From: Mesostigma viride
Taxonomy: Eukaryota; Streptophyta; Mesostigmatophyceae; Mesostigmatales; Mesostigmataceae
Direction: 5' to 3'
DNA length: 64,000 nt
NCBI GenBank assembly: GCA_009746045.1
Contig: RPFO01000312.1
Location: 1,432,139 to 1,496,138, forward strand
Below, in pieces: positions 22,701 to 34,311 of this stretch; position 1 is the stretch's first letter, and each line of letters begins with the position of its first letter. Below the pieces are notes generated by a model. The model ran no database searches, was not told the DNA's origin, and saw only the letters and a program-made list of their open reading frames with translations. The position numbers and the translations under genes are program-made.

Positions 22701-25700
22701 CGACGATGCACCCAAAGCTTCGCATGGGGCTGTACCCTGGTTCCAGCAACATGACCGACGAACCACATTCAAGTACCGCTAACCTATTTTAAACCTTTCT
22801 CAGCCTTACAGTGGATCGATAATGTCATAGAATTGCATCAGTAGATAAACTAGTTTTATAGTAGTACTACAAACATTATATACTAGTATAGTAGTACTGC
22901 ATTAGTAGAGTATTATAACATACAAGGAATGGTAGAGTAAATCTGCTTACCAGGCCGTGCCAACGCCTCTGCAAGAGCCTCCTCCTCCTGCAACTCCCCG
23001 TCCAGGCTGACCGCGTGTGTGACCATGATGTCCGCCAGGGGGGTGCGTCCCCATGGCGACTGGCTGCTGCCATCTGCCACTGGCGGCTCCCCTGGCGGCC
23101 GCTCCTCGGCCCCATCAGGAGACAGGTCGATCAGAGGCTCTGGAGTAGGGTCTGATGGAGCATCGCGATGGCCAGGGAGGGGCGTTCCCACAACCAACAT
23201 GTGTGGGGGCGGTTGAGCAAAAAGGGGGATAAGATGGGGTAGGATACCTAGATACCTACTACCGGAGGGCCAGCTTAGTGAATGCTAATAATAATAGTGA
23301 ATACTACTAGACAAGTGAATGAGTCGAGTGGACCAATAGGGTGGCCTTGATGCTCATAGATAACGGGTGGCCATGAAGAAATATATCCTAATACTCCAAC
23401 TCTACAGCAAGTTTTTGAGGAAAGGGGCTAAGATGCTCTGAAGACAGGTAGATTCTAAAGAAAGGGGCTAAACCGCACGATACTGAGGAAAGTGCTGAGG
23501 GCATGAGAGCAACGGGGGCAGAGCATAAAAAAGACCTTCCACCGTTTCCTTGCATGGATGGATGGCCATGACCGTACAACCAAAGCGCTACTGTGCCTGC
23601 TATTGTTCATGGGATCGAGGCGTGTTATTACGGCCTGTGTGAAAGCCTCTTATGGGGGCTATTTATAAGGGGTTAAACTCGATGCTGGCCTGCTACAAGA
23701 CGTAGTCACTGCCAAACTCATCAAAGCTGGTCTCTTTGCCAAGTCCCCTGTATCACCGATGCACCGATACCCGTACACCTTCCTACCCCTCCCTTGATGG
23801 TGGTATCTTGTCCCTGCACCCTGTCAGGTGCCACAGTGCTACAGGTTTTGGCATGACCTTTGTGCTACTGATAATAACAAATCGTTTGCCATGCGTGAAC
23901 GCTGGGGCATGCTAGCACTTCAACCAGCATTTCCCCCCTCCCCCCTCCCCTGAGAATAATAGCACCGCTATGTTGACACAAAGGCTGCACACTTAACTTC
24001 GTACGGTTGAACTCCAAGGACATGGCCTACCTGGACAAACTACGCAACACGTATTCCCCTCCCCCTCCCCCTCCCCCTCCCCTCCCCCTCCCCCTCCCCC
24101 TCCCCCCCTCCCCCTCCCCTCCCCTCCCCCTCCCCTCCCCCTCCCCCTCCCCTCCCCTCCCCCTCCCCTCCCCCTCCCCCTCCCTTCCCCTTCCCCTTCC
24201 CCTTCCCCTTCCCCTTCCCCTTGCTATTGCCCTTGGCCCTTCTTACCCGAGAAGAGCGTCTCCGCCTCCTGCGCCGTCTCTGGGTACCCCACCAGCACGT
24301 ATCCCTTGAGCCGGCACGCTTTCTCCCTCAGCAGCCGGCGGCCGGTTGCCACCAGCTCGCCCTGCAGCTCAGTGCGCGCCGCGTCCACCGCCGCCTGCAG
24401 GTCCGATACCTTGGCCTTCTTGGGTGGGTTGTTGAGCGCCTCCATCGCCTCGTCCAGCTGAGACGGAGGACAGGGGAGAGACGAAGCTAGTGGTCGGTTA
24501 GTAGGTATTGCAGCATTTATACTACTAACTTTAGGCTTATAAAGAGCTAAAGGGAATGGCATGGGAGAGACGAAGATAGTGGGCGGTTAGTAGGTATTGC
24601 AGCCTTTATACTACTAACTTTAGGCTTATATAGAGCTAAGGGAAGGGCAGGGGGAGAAAAGAATATAATGGGCAGTTAGTAGGCATGGCAGCCCTCATTA
24701 AAATGCTTCTTGGGCGGGTCGTTGAGCGCTTTTCTCGCCTCGTCAAGCTGAGGAGGAAACGGGAAGATTTGACAAGATGCTGGGCAACAAGTAAAGATAG
24801 TGAAATAGTAGTTGCAACGAGTAAAAATAGTGGCCCTTGGTTCAACGATTCTTGGGGTGGGCTGAGCGCTCCCATGGCTCCGTCCATGGGAGAGCGAGAG
24901 AGAATAGGGGGGCAGGGAAAGGAGAAGACAGTGGGCAGTGACATGTTGGTGGTAAGTTGATTGACGAATAGGACTTGCTGTGCTAATGAGGAACGAAGGC
25001 ATGCCGGGATATTTGAAAGGTGCCGAGGGCGGACCGTACCCTGCTCACTCTGCTAGCATACACCCTTGGCTGTTCACTATCCCCCTCGCCTCTGGGGGGC
25101 ATACATGATGGCTACCTTACCGCAGACATCCTCGTATGATAGATAATGCTATTCTACCATCCATCCATGCGCACCTTCGTCCAGTCACAATATATCCTTT
25201 CCCATAATCAGAAGCTAGCTTGCAGCCATAATCAGAAGCTGCCAAGCTGCCATCTGCACCATCAGCAAGTGGACTCGCCTTGGATGTGTCCGGATGCGCC
25301 TTCTCGCTACCCCCCCCCCCTCCCCCATCGAAAGACCGTACTGGGTAGCTAGCTCACTACCCCCCCCCCCCCCCCCCGCTCAACTAACATTAGACACGGT
25401 GCCAATGCCACCGCCCTCACCTTGGACGTGTCCAGGTGCGTCTTGATGCTGACCACTGGCACGCCGTACACCTGGCTCAGTTGCTCTGCCACCGCCAGCT
25501 GGCTTTCCAGCGTCTGCCCGGCCACCAGCACGCGTACGGCGCGGATGTCCTGCGCCGCGACAAAGTCGGCGACTGCCGCCGTGATGCCCGCGACCATGCC
25601 CGCCTGCAAATAGTGTGGAAAAGGATGTATAGGTGTTAACAATTAGTATTCCGGTATTAGCACTTGGCATACAGTACCCATTGGTAACAAGTGACCATGT

Positions 25701-28700
25701 TCCCCGGATGATCCCAGAAGGGTTGCTCGCTGCCATGTAGGCACAGGCACGAACCTTGCTTACGCACCCCACACCACTGCAGCACACACACATACACACT
25801 CACACACTCACAAAAGACTCGCCACGGCCGGTATGGAGCACAGGACACACAAAACTTCCGTTAAAACACCATGGGCATGTTCACATGCCGCATCCACACC
25901 ATGTGCAACCCACCTGGTGCTTCCAAGCCAGGGGCATTCATTCATTAACTAATTAATTCATTAATCCATAATTACTCACAACACGCGTGGGCATCGACCT
26001 TGTGCATCCACGTTACTGACACACACCGGGTGCTTCCACACTATGGGCACCCACCTCACGCTTCCACGCCCACCTCATGCTTCCACGCCCACCTCACGCT
26101 TCCACGCCCACCTCATGCGTCCACGCCCACCTCACGCTTCCACGCCCACCTCACGCTTCCACGCCCACCTCACGCTTCCACGCCCACCTCAAGCTTCCAC
26201 GCCCACCTCAAGCTTCCACGCCCACCTCAAGCTTCCACGCCCACCTCACGCTTCCACGCCCACCTCACGCTTCCACGCCCACCTCACGCTTCCACGCCCA
26301 CCTCATGCTTCCACGCCCACCTCATGCGTCCACGCCCACCTCAAGCTTCCACGCCCACCTCACGCTTCCACGCCCACCTCATGCGTCCACGCCCACCTCG
26401 TGCGTCCACGCCCACCTCATGCTTCCACGCCCACCTCACGCTTCCACGCCCACCTCACGCTTCCACGCCCACCTCAAGCTTCCACGCCCACCTCACGCGT
26501 CCACGCCCACCTCATGCGTCCACGCCCACCTCACGCTTCCACGCCCACCTCAAGCTTCCACGCCCACCTCACGCTTCCACGCCCACCTCATGCTTCCACG
26601 CCCACCTCACGCTTCCACGCCCACCTCACGCTTCCACGCCCACCTCATGCTTCCACGCCCACCTCATGCTTCCACGCCCACCTCACGCTTCCACGCCCAC
26701 CTCACGCTTCCACGCCCACCTCAAGCTTCCACGCCCACCTCACGCGTCCACGCCCACCTCATGCGTCCACGCCCACCTCACGCTTCCACGCCCACCTCAT
26801 GCTTCCACGCCCACCTCACGCTTCCACGCCCACCTCACGCTTCCACCCCCCCCTCATGCGTCCACGCCCACCTCATGCTTCCACGCCCACCTCACGCTTC
26901 CACGCCCACCTCAAGCTTCCACGCCCACCTCATGCTTCCACGCCCACCTCATGCGTCCACGCCCACCTCAAGCTTCCACGCCCACCTCATGCTTCCACGC
27001 CCACCTCATGCGTCCACGCCCACCTCATGCTTCCACGCCCACCTCATGCGTCCACGCCCACCTCATGCTTCCACGCCCACCTCACGCTTCCACGCCCACC
27101 TCACGCTTCCACGCCCACCTCATGCTTCCACGCCCACCTCACGCTTCCACGCCCACCTCACGCTTCCACGCCCACCTCATGCTTCCACGCCCACCTCACG
27201 CTTCCACGCCCACCTCACGCTTCCACGCCCACCTCATGCGTCCACGCCCACCTCATGCTTCCACGCCCACCTTATGCTTCCATGTCATGGGCCGATCGCT
27301 CTCCGGCAGGGGCGTGGCGTGCTGGAAGGGTACGTGCGCCAGCATCGCGTGGGCCTCCTCCGCCATGAGCATCTCCTCGGGCGGGACATTGTGGATGTGG
27401 CCGGCGCCGATGTCGGACTGGGCGATGGCCTGCCCGTGACGGTTTCCAGCATAATAATCAAGGGAATGATGGCATGGGTAATACTGAGGAGGAGGGGCAG
27501 GTTGGTTTAGAAGCAATGGGTTTATGCCACCGATATGCCACCGCATATCTTTCAAGGGGAAAAAAAGGAGTTATTTCATAATCAAGTCGATAAAATATTG
27601 ATTGGGAAATGACCTGCAAGCCATGGTTGCGAGCTGAGGAGTATCTGCACGAGTGGGCAGGTTGGTTCAGAACCGACTATGCAGCCGCCGTTCATGGTGG
27701 AGGGAGAGATTGCCTGCCAGCAGTTGTTTGAATAGCGGTCATGAGCACCGGCAGGCATGGCAGGAATAAGGAGATCTTAACCGTGGTCATCGCCACAGCA
27801 GGCATCGGCAAGTGCTTGCAAGCAGCGGCCACTGATGACCACCAAGATCAGGTTTGGAGACGGTAAAAGTTCAGCCGATCCAAATGCAATTAGGGATCAA
27901 GGCAGGGGCCAGCATAACTCATGCCTATCACTCCATCCACGCAGGAAGGGCCAGCAAAACTACTGCCTACCGCTTCACCGACGCAGGCATGAGCAAAATC
28001 TGCAAAAACGGCTGGATTTCTAGTTGCTGGCGTTCACATGCCAGCATTTCTCAGGCTCTCTGCCTCACCTGGCAGATGTCCGTCAGGGTGGAGAATCCAT
28101 CATCCACCGCGACCAGGTACGACAGGTCCTCAGGCGGGCGGGCGGCCAGGGTCGCCACGTAGGACGCCAGGTCATCCAGGTGGATGGTCGGAAGGATGTT
28201 GTGGCCCTCTCCGAAACGGGGGACGCCACGGGAGGGGTCTTCCCCCGCCATCAGCGCCGCCTGGGGCATGTAAGAGGGTTGTAGCATGTACGAGGGGTGC
28301 AGCATGTACGAGGGGTACAGCATGCAAAAAGGGTACAGCATATTAAAGAGGTTAACCCTAAGAGGGGTGGCAGGTGGTCACATCGGAGAGTCGAGAGGGG
28401 GCGATCCGCACGGAACGAGGACAAGGAAGGAGACAACCGGATGGCGTAAAAACTTGGTGGGACAGCGAGCCAAGGAGCCATGACGGGCAGACGCTGAGGC
28501 ATGGGGACACCGATAGCTTTGGGAAGAGGGACACCCGATCGCTTGGGGGCATGGGGACACCGATAGCTTTGGGAAGAGGGACACCCGATCGCTTGGGGGC
28601 ATGGGGACACCGATAGCTTTGGGAAGAGGGACACCCGATCGCTTGGGGGCATGGGGACACCGATAGCTTTGGGAAGAGGGACACCCGATCGCTTGGGGGC

Positions 28701-31700
28701 ATGGGGACACCGATAGCTTTGGGAAGAGGGACACCCGATCGCTTGGGGGCATGGGGACACCGATAGCTTTGGGAAGAGGGACACCCGATCGCTTGGGGGC
28801 ATGGGGACACCGATAGCTTTGGGAAGAGGGACACCCGATCGCTTGGGGGCATGGGGACACCGATAGCTTTGGGAAGAGGGACACCCGATCGCTTGGGGGC
28901 ATGGGGACACCGATAGCTTTGGGAAGAGGGACACCCGATCGCTTGGGGGCATGGGGACACCGATAGCTTTGGGAAGAGGGACACCCGATCGCTTGGGGGC
29001 ATGGGGACACCGATAGCTTTGGGAAGAGGGACACCCGATCGCTTGGGGGCATGGGGACACCGATAGCTTTGGGAAGAGGGACACCCGATCGCTTGGGGCA
29101 TGGGGACACCGATAGCTTTGGGAAGAGGGACACCCGATCGCTTGGGGGCATGGGGACACCGATAGCTTTGGGAAGAGGGACACCCGATCGCTTGGGGCAT
29201 GGGGACACCGATAGCTTTGGGAAGAGGGACACCCGATCGCTTGGGGGCATGGGGACACCGATAGCTTTGGGAAGAGGGACACCCGATCGCTTGGGGGCAT
29301 GGGGACACCGATAGCTTTGGGAAGAGGGACACCCGATCGCTTGGGGGCATGGGGACACCGATAGCTTTGGGAAGAGGGACACCCGATCGCTTGGGGGCAT
29401 GGGGACACCGATAGCTTTGGGAAGAGGGACACCCGATCGCTTGGGGGCATGGGGACACCGATAGCTTTGGGAAGAGGGACACCCGATCGCTTGGGGGCAT
29501 GGGGACACCGATAGCTGTGCGAAAAGGACAAGACACGGACAGCGAGCCAGCAAGAAAGGATGACGGGCGGGCAAGGCAGCACCAAAGAGAAGGAATACCG
29601 TCACATGCGGGCAAAAACTGTTGTGTTTACCTGCACCCGTCACGTGCGGGCAAAAACTGTTGTGTTTACCTGCACCCGTCACATGCGGGCAAAACCTGTT
29701 GTGTTTACCTGCACCCGAAGGTACCCCTGTGTAGTTATGCTTATCTCGCTATTCGTTTTCCTCTATAATCACCCAGGTATCTCTATGTAACTATGCTTAT
29801 CTCGCTACTCATCTACCTAAATCACACCCCCAGACACCTTTGTGTGACTATGCTTGTGTCGCTATCTGTTTACGTCTATCATACCCCAAGGTACCCCTAA
29901 GTGACTGCGTCTATTGCATTGTTCATTTATCTCTGTCAGAACCCCAGCGGCCTGCTCCTGCTGCTCTCGATTACCCGCACATGGGCAGGTGCACAGCCAC
30001 AACCGTGACCATGCACCAGTAAAGGATGCATACCTATGTGCATGCCGTAGATTTGAATAAGACTTGTTTGATACACCTACATACTACCGATTACCCCATA
30101 TTGTACACGGATGGAATGCAGGCACACGTCACAAGTGGGCGGCATACCATGAACATCCGCCGGAAGAAGCTCTCCCCCCGCCCGTACGCATGCCCCGCGC
30201 ACACCACGTAAGTAAGCAGGCCGCCACCCCCGCCCCCACCCCCATTACTGCCACCCCCAGCCCCGCTGGATTCCTGCCGCTGCTGGCGCCCGGCCCGCAC
30301 GAGCGTCCTCTCTGCCTCCAGGGTGACGTAGGCCCCAGGGTGGCCCTGCCGCACTGCCTCGTCGCGCTCGCTCAACACGCCAGTCCCCCGGAGGGTGCCA
30401 TCCTTGGTCACGTGGGGGGGGGCCGAGGGGACCTGCTTGGGGAGTGACAGTATTTCCGTGCCGTGCCGTGCCATGCCATGCCATGCCACGCCATGCCATG
30501 CCATGCCATGCCATGCCATGCCATGCCGTACAATGAGGGACACGTGATAAGAATGAGGTGGCTTCGTCTGCATTTCTCATAATAAGGACACATGATAAGA
30601 ATGAGGTGGCTTCGTCTGCATTTCTCATAATAAGGGGATGCTTGTTCTTGCAAACGCGCCACGCTTGTTCCTGCAAACGCCCCACGCTTGTTCTTGCAAA
30701 CGCGCCACGCTTGTTCTTGCAAACACCCCACGCTTGTTCTTGCAAACGCGCCACGCTTGTTCTTGCTAACGCGCAATGCTTGTTCTTGCTAACACGCCAT
30801 GGGTGTGCCTTGTTAATAAGAACGCACGTCAGCCCTGGGTTCGCGCTACTGTGGTTAGGTCGTGACATGAATTAGAGAACAGTGCGGCCAGGGGGCATGG
30901 CGGCATGCACACAAACATATAGTAGCGCTCTGAGCAAGAACAGCTTCGAACCGCCTCTGCTGTGAGGGACACCGCAACGCACCTCCGTTGCGGCATGCAC
31001 GCACCTCTGCCGTCAGGGACCACGTCGCCGGGGACGTGAGAGCGATGAGCACGCGGGGGGTTGGCCCTTCCCCCTCCCCCACCCCCGCATCCGTCAACGG
31101 GCCGCTCATCTCTGCGATCGAACCAGCACAAAGCGACGGCATGCATGCAGACAGAGTGAGTTTAGGGTTTAGGGTGTACGGTGTAGGGTGTAAGGCCTAG
31201 GTCTTAGGTCCATTAGATCATGCATGCAGATGTGGTGGGTGTGGCACGGGGGTAAGCGCGAATGGGGGGCGCTCATCTGCAGGCACACAGTGCGTGCAAG
31301 GCCACGCCATGCGCAACGCCACACCGTGCGCAAGCAGAGCTGTGTGCCAAAATTGTTAGCAAAGAGGACACTGTAACGAGGGCAGCCATGATTCGGCGAT
31401 CCCAGCTAGCTGTGATTTGTGTGCCACCGCCTGTCACTCTGACGTACTAGTATGACTCGTACGACCTACCATGCATGACGAGTATATCACCCCCCATGCA
31501 TGAATAATCCCATACATTACCCACCCTACGCCGCTGTGAGTAATGCCACCCACCGTGCATGGCGCGGGTGACGAGCGCCTACTTGCCCGTGACTACTATC
31601 CCCCGCCGTGCCGAACTCATCCCCTATCGGTGTGCATAGTGCCACCCACCGCTCCCCATTCGGCATGCGTAGTGCCATCCACCGCTCCCCTAATTGTATG

Positions 31701-33431
31701 CGTAGTGCCACCCACCCTGCATGGCGCGGGTGACAAGCGCCTCGTTGCCTGGCAGGTAGAACACGCCCACGTGACAGCTGGCGCACTCCCGCAGCACCGC
31801 CGGGTCCACGCTGCCCGGCACCGTCTGGGGAGTGGGGGACGGGATGATGGGCGGATGGCAGGTTTAGGTTGGGTGCACAAGGTGTGTGTGTGTTTACAGC
31901 CATGGGTGACCGGCGGAGAGGTATGTGTGTGTGTGCAGGCGTGCAGGAAGAGTAGGTAGGTAAATAGATGAAGGGCAGAGAGGCGGGAGTTAATTAGCTA
32001 ACGAGCTATACTAGTAGGTAGGTAAGTATGTGGCAGGCATAGAGGGGGGTGGGGTAACATTGAAGTAAACACGAGAGATGGGGATGAATGTGTGCGCGGG
32101 TAATGCCGTAGGGTGCACACTGTGGGCGGGTGTGTAACCGAGTAACTAATGACACAGAATGGTAACACAGGGGAATCTATTCATAGATGATGGGGCTGGT
32201 AGCCACAAGACGGCAGGGAGGGGGGACATCTGCCAGGTACGTGTTGCATTGTACATGAAAGGGGTGCAAGCTGCGCAGACATCCGTAGGTGAAAGTCATT
32301 ACTTCTTTGGTCATACTAGTAAATGAGAATAATCGTTTACTATCTACCTGTTCTGTCTGGACTCTGTAGTGTGCTTATCTGGATCAGGACAAATTAAAGA
32401 TTAGCGCACGAGATTCCCATCATGGTATATACTTCAGATGATCTAGCAAAAGCATGAGATTTTGTAGTTAAAAAACCTGAGTGCTTAACTACAAAATTAT
32501 TAGTATTCAACTTAAAACAATCTCATTCGCAGATATCTTTCCTCACGGGTGAAAAGCTGGATAAAATTCGGGTAGTAGTTTCTCAGAAGTGTGACTGATC
32601 TGCTGCATCAATGGACGAAATAGCATTCTTATCTTTTTCGAGGGGCTCCGAAGAGCATATCCATAAGGGAAAAACAAGATGTCGTAAGGGAGACATGACA
32701 CGGATGCTTCCACCGCCGAGCAGGTCACTATAACAAGTCAGCATGTCACTGTACGCACGGGTTGCCTTGCGATCCGCGATGGCCAGGCACACCAAGCTCG
32801 CTAGAGATGACACCAAGGATGGGAAGGGGCTGACTTCGAATAAATTTTTGAAATGGTTGCAGCGTTACTATTTTAGTATAGCTGGCAGATTTCCCACAAG
32901 CGAATGTGCTGATAGCAGGCACCTTTCCCACCCTAGCTAACAACAGCTTAAATTTATAAGTTTGGCTCGACCCTTGGAAACTGTTCCATACCATAGGGAT
33001 CTGGGCTGTTAATGAGCAAACATGGAATCAGAGAGAAAGTTAGTTTTGTCTGGTCTGGAGCAATTTGTAATGATGAGATTGAAGGCAATCTCAAAGCCCG
33101 TACAACAAGCTACCTTGACGAGTGGAGTGGCACAACAGACTGCAAAGGGGGATCCAGGCCAGAGGAGTCAAGGGTGAGGAAAGGTTATCGCAAATCCTTT
33201 ATATTTCTTAACGGTACACAGTATAAGCTATGTGTGCACGTGGAATGATGGGCGTCTATCGGGGGCATCTCTGTGGGCACCGTTCCTCACCTGGAAGTGG
33301 TTGGAAAGACATCCAGGGGAGGCGTCACTTGACGTTGTAAAAGCACCACTGACATCGTAATTCAAAGAATTAAGCGCCTCCGCAATAGGCCGCTGTAAAT
33401 AACCATCGCAACCGTACACAAAGGCCTTCAT
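16762..33431 (-). CDS. Adenylate kinase 7 / FAP75-like ciliary protein (Rossmann + degenerate AK + Dpy-30)
   Basis: Thirteen exons on the minus strand: 33431-33291, 31824-31716, 31111-31005, 30432-30148, 28260-28069, 27429-27271, 25603-25421, 24457-24247, 23151-22951, 22314-21854, 19243-19175, 18179-18021, 16875-16762. All phases close, giving about 796 residues (human AK7 is about 720). Residues 1-330 match the AK7 dehydrogenase-like domain: [68 protein letters not shown]. The kinase core follows, but the P-loop is [14 protein letters not shown] (about 357-370), without the Gly-Lys-Ser, and the AMP-site motif is [10 protein letters not shown] instead of DGFPR/K. A coiled coil and a Dpy-30 motif end the protein ([20 protein letters not shown], then [13 protein letters not shown]). 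AK7 proteins act in motile cilia. An extra small exon between exons 1-2 or 10-11 cannot be excluded; the acceptor of exon 9 could also be 23139. Confidence 0.85.
18186..18430. repeat. (GGGCA)n array at an AK7 3' splice site
   Basis: About 45 near-perfect pentamers lie immediately upstream, in the sense of the gene, of the acceptor CCACCTTCAG of the exon beginning at 18179. On the coding strand the array reads as CCCTG repeats and forms the polypyrimidine tract. It is within AK7 intron 11. Confidence 0.85.
18556..18880. mobile_element. TA-flanked MITE, short copy (family copy 2)
   Basis: The element begins CAGTCATCCCCGCGTTAAG after TA (18554-18555) and ends with the inverted form before TA (18881-18882). 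The interior carries the family block AAGTCCGTCAGAGGAGG and GGCTGCTAGCCTAATTCTAC. It sits in AK7 intron 11, in the same intron as the GGGCA array. There is no coding capacity. Confidence 0.75.
19489..19870. repeat. 48-bp tandem repeat with a 12-bp palindrome
   Basis: About eight copies of a 48-bp unit, each holding the perfect palindrome GCCTCGCGAGGC (some decayed) and CCCTTTTCCGTACTTGTT. The period is a multiple of three, so it makes a misleading open frame of 16-residue repeats on the minus strand. It lies in AK7 intron 10. Confidence 0.85.
19982..20820. repeat. Direct repeats built on GATACAGCGGCAGTGAC
   Basis: A 60-bp block at 19982-20041 recurs almost unchanged at 20624-20683. The second is followed by three or four 37-bp copies (about 20691, 20728, 20765, 20802). 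The intervening 580 bases may be an insertion that split one array. They include two copies of a GCGCCAGCCG/C-rich block near 20240-20330. The stretch is within AK7 intron 10. Confidence 0.7.
21090..21853. repeat. 92-bp repeats derived from the 3' edge of AK7 exon 10
   Basis: The last bases of exon 10 plus its donor (coding strand: GACGAGGCAGAGCTGCAG type, then GTGA) recur in the downstream intron. Copies at about 21282, 21374, 21466 and 21558 are spaced 92 bp and highly similar. Diverged copies occur near 21093, 21190, 21650 and 21740. Several keep a GT directly after the copied exon end. Confidence 0.7.
24055..24230. repeat. (CCCCCT)n / (CCCCTT)n array downstream of AK7 exon 8
   Basis: Starts about 20 bases past the donor of the exon ending at 24247 (GTAAGAAG). 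On the coding strand it is purine-rich (GGGGGA/GGGGAA). Confidence 0.85.
24690..24890 (-). pseudogene. Decayed intronic copies of the start of AK7 exon 8
   Basis: Sequence 24709-24755 repeats the acceptor and first codons of exon 8 (24457 and down): CTCAG, then a frame reading [14 protein letters not shown] against [14 protein letters not shown] in the real exon. A third, more decayed copy lies near 24840-24890. The intron sequence between (TAGTAGGTATTGCAGC and flanks) is duplicated with it. The copies soon lose similarity to the exon, so they are unlikely to be used. Confidence 0.65.
26046..27285. repeat. 19-bp minisatellite spanning the AK7 exon 6 splice donor
   Basis: About 65 copies of CACGCCCACCTCACGCTTC with scattered C/T/A and T/G variants. 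Its right end is the real junction of exon 6: on the coding strand the exon ends TGGAAGCATAAG, followed by GTGGGCG. The repeat unit is GGAAGCATGAG followed by GTGGGCG, so each unit recreates the exon edge and the donor. Plus-strand ORFs of more than 440 residues in all three frames over this stretch are artefacts. Confidence 0.9.
28501..29515. repeat. 50-bp tandem array, about 20 near-identical copies
   Basis: Unit begins ATGGGGACACCGATAGC and includes ACACCCGATCGCTTGGG. Copies are essentially identical apart from one-base deletions in two units (near 29095 and 29194). There are no variable spacers. It lies in AK7 intron 4. Three overlapping minus-strand ORFs of 418-444 residues over it are artefacts. 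Confidence 0.95.
29596..29715. repeat. 39-bp tandem repeat, three copies
   Basis: Unit includes GCGGGCAAAAACTGTTGTG and TTTACCTGCACCCG. It lies in AK7 intron 4 beside the 50-bp array. Confidence 0.8.
30455..30532. repeat. (CCATG)n array at an AK7 3' splice site
   Basis: About 15 pentamers lie just upstream (coding sense) of the acceptor CAAGCAG of the exon starting at 30432. Confidence 0.85.
30650..30790. repeat. 24-bp tandem repeat, six copies
   Basis: Unit is close to CTTGTTCTTGCAAACGCGCC plus ACG, with minor changes. It lies in AK7 intron 3. Confidence 0.8.
31545..31592 (-). repeat. Intronic copy of the 3' edge of AK7 exon 2
   Basis: The sequence GTGCATGGCGCGGGTGACGA and its flanks repeat the exon 2 end at 31716-31760 (CTGCATGGCGCGGGTGACAA) about 170 bp into the downstream intron. 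The intervening bases contain further short copies built on GTAGTGCCACCCACCG. Confidence 0.65.
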
Positions 33432-34311
33432 GGTGACTAGGATAATTTATGATGCTTATAAAGGTAGATGCATCAACGCTCCAACCTCGCCCGCGCTTTC
33501 TTCATGGGTATGCTGATGATCATGTAGACGTAGATTTTTCGTTAGAGTCTGGCATATTATGCTGCTAACGGAGCTGCTTACTAACGCATAATTCCGCCAT
33601 GCCTTGTGTTCGATGAATTATTTATTATGATGGGCCTACTCTGGTGGTAAAAATAACGAAAGCAGGGAGAGCGGGCAGAATTAGTCTGGTAGATCGACTT
33701 CTGCAGGTTGACAACAGCTGCTGCCAAACAGGTCACACACACTCACAAGTCGTACTACTGCCTTATCAGGATAGTAAAGTTAACTACAAGATTGTTTTTG
33801 ATACGCTGATACGCTTGAATACGTATAAGGTTGCAGGTGCCAGAAAAACTAGTATAGAGCGAAAGTTGAAGGGTTGCGACGCGCAGGCACCTCGTGTCCA
33901 TAGCTACCGGAGGTAGCAGTCTTTTATGACGCGAACCTTTTCAATCATAAATGTCCATGTTAGCAGCAGAGGCGCGCAGAATACTTCCATTTCCATTCCT
34001 GCACTCTTAGTGCATTAGGTGTCCCAGCAGACCGTGCTTTCTTACCAACCGTGGTACATTAGTGGTAACTAAAAGGTGCCATAACGTGTCATTGGAATTG
34101 TGGTTTACTTGACGACATTTCCGTTCACCACTTCAGGCAGGGACGACTTGAACCGGCAGTTAGTTTGCGTGCAATGCAGGCACGTTAATGCTGAGCTAGT
34201 TGGTCAGGCGAGCAAGGCCAGTCTGCATTCTATCCGAAGCGAGTAATCTCTCAGGCTATCGAAAAGCTTGGTGAATTTCTGCTGACGGCAGCGGTCTAAA
34301 AGGCAGACACG
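33432..34311. other. Divergent intergenic region
   Basis: These 880 bases separate the start codons of the AK7-like gene (minus) and the WW-like secreted-protein gene (plus), so both promoters should lie here. The sequence is AT-richer than the exons. No element could be assigned with confidence. Confidence 0.5.

Noticed and set aside
26000-27510. Three plus-strand ORFs of 441-479 residues (Pro/His-rich repeats)
   Set aside because: All three frames are open through a 19-bp stop-free repeat; the real gene is on the minus strand and the array is intronic.
28501-29515. CRISPR array
   Set aside because: Repeats are contiguous with no unique spacers, and the genome is eukaryotic.
28251-29682. 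Minus-strand ORFs of 418-444 residues over the 50-bp array
   Set aside because: Open in three frames because the unit lacks stops; only 28069-28260 is an AK7 exon.
30091-30573. Minus-strand ORF running through the CCATG array into AK7 exon 4
   Set aside because: The part over the array is intronic; the exon begins at the acceptor at 30432, which restores the phase.
31155-31185. Interstitial plant-type telomere (TTTAGGG)n
   Set aside because: Only about two units followed by degenerate GTGTAGGG; too short to call a telomere relic.
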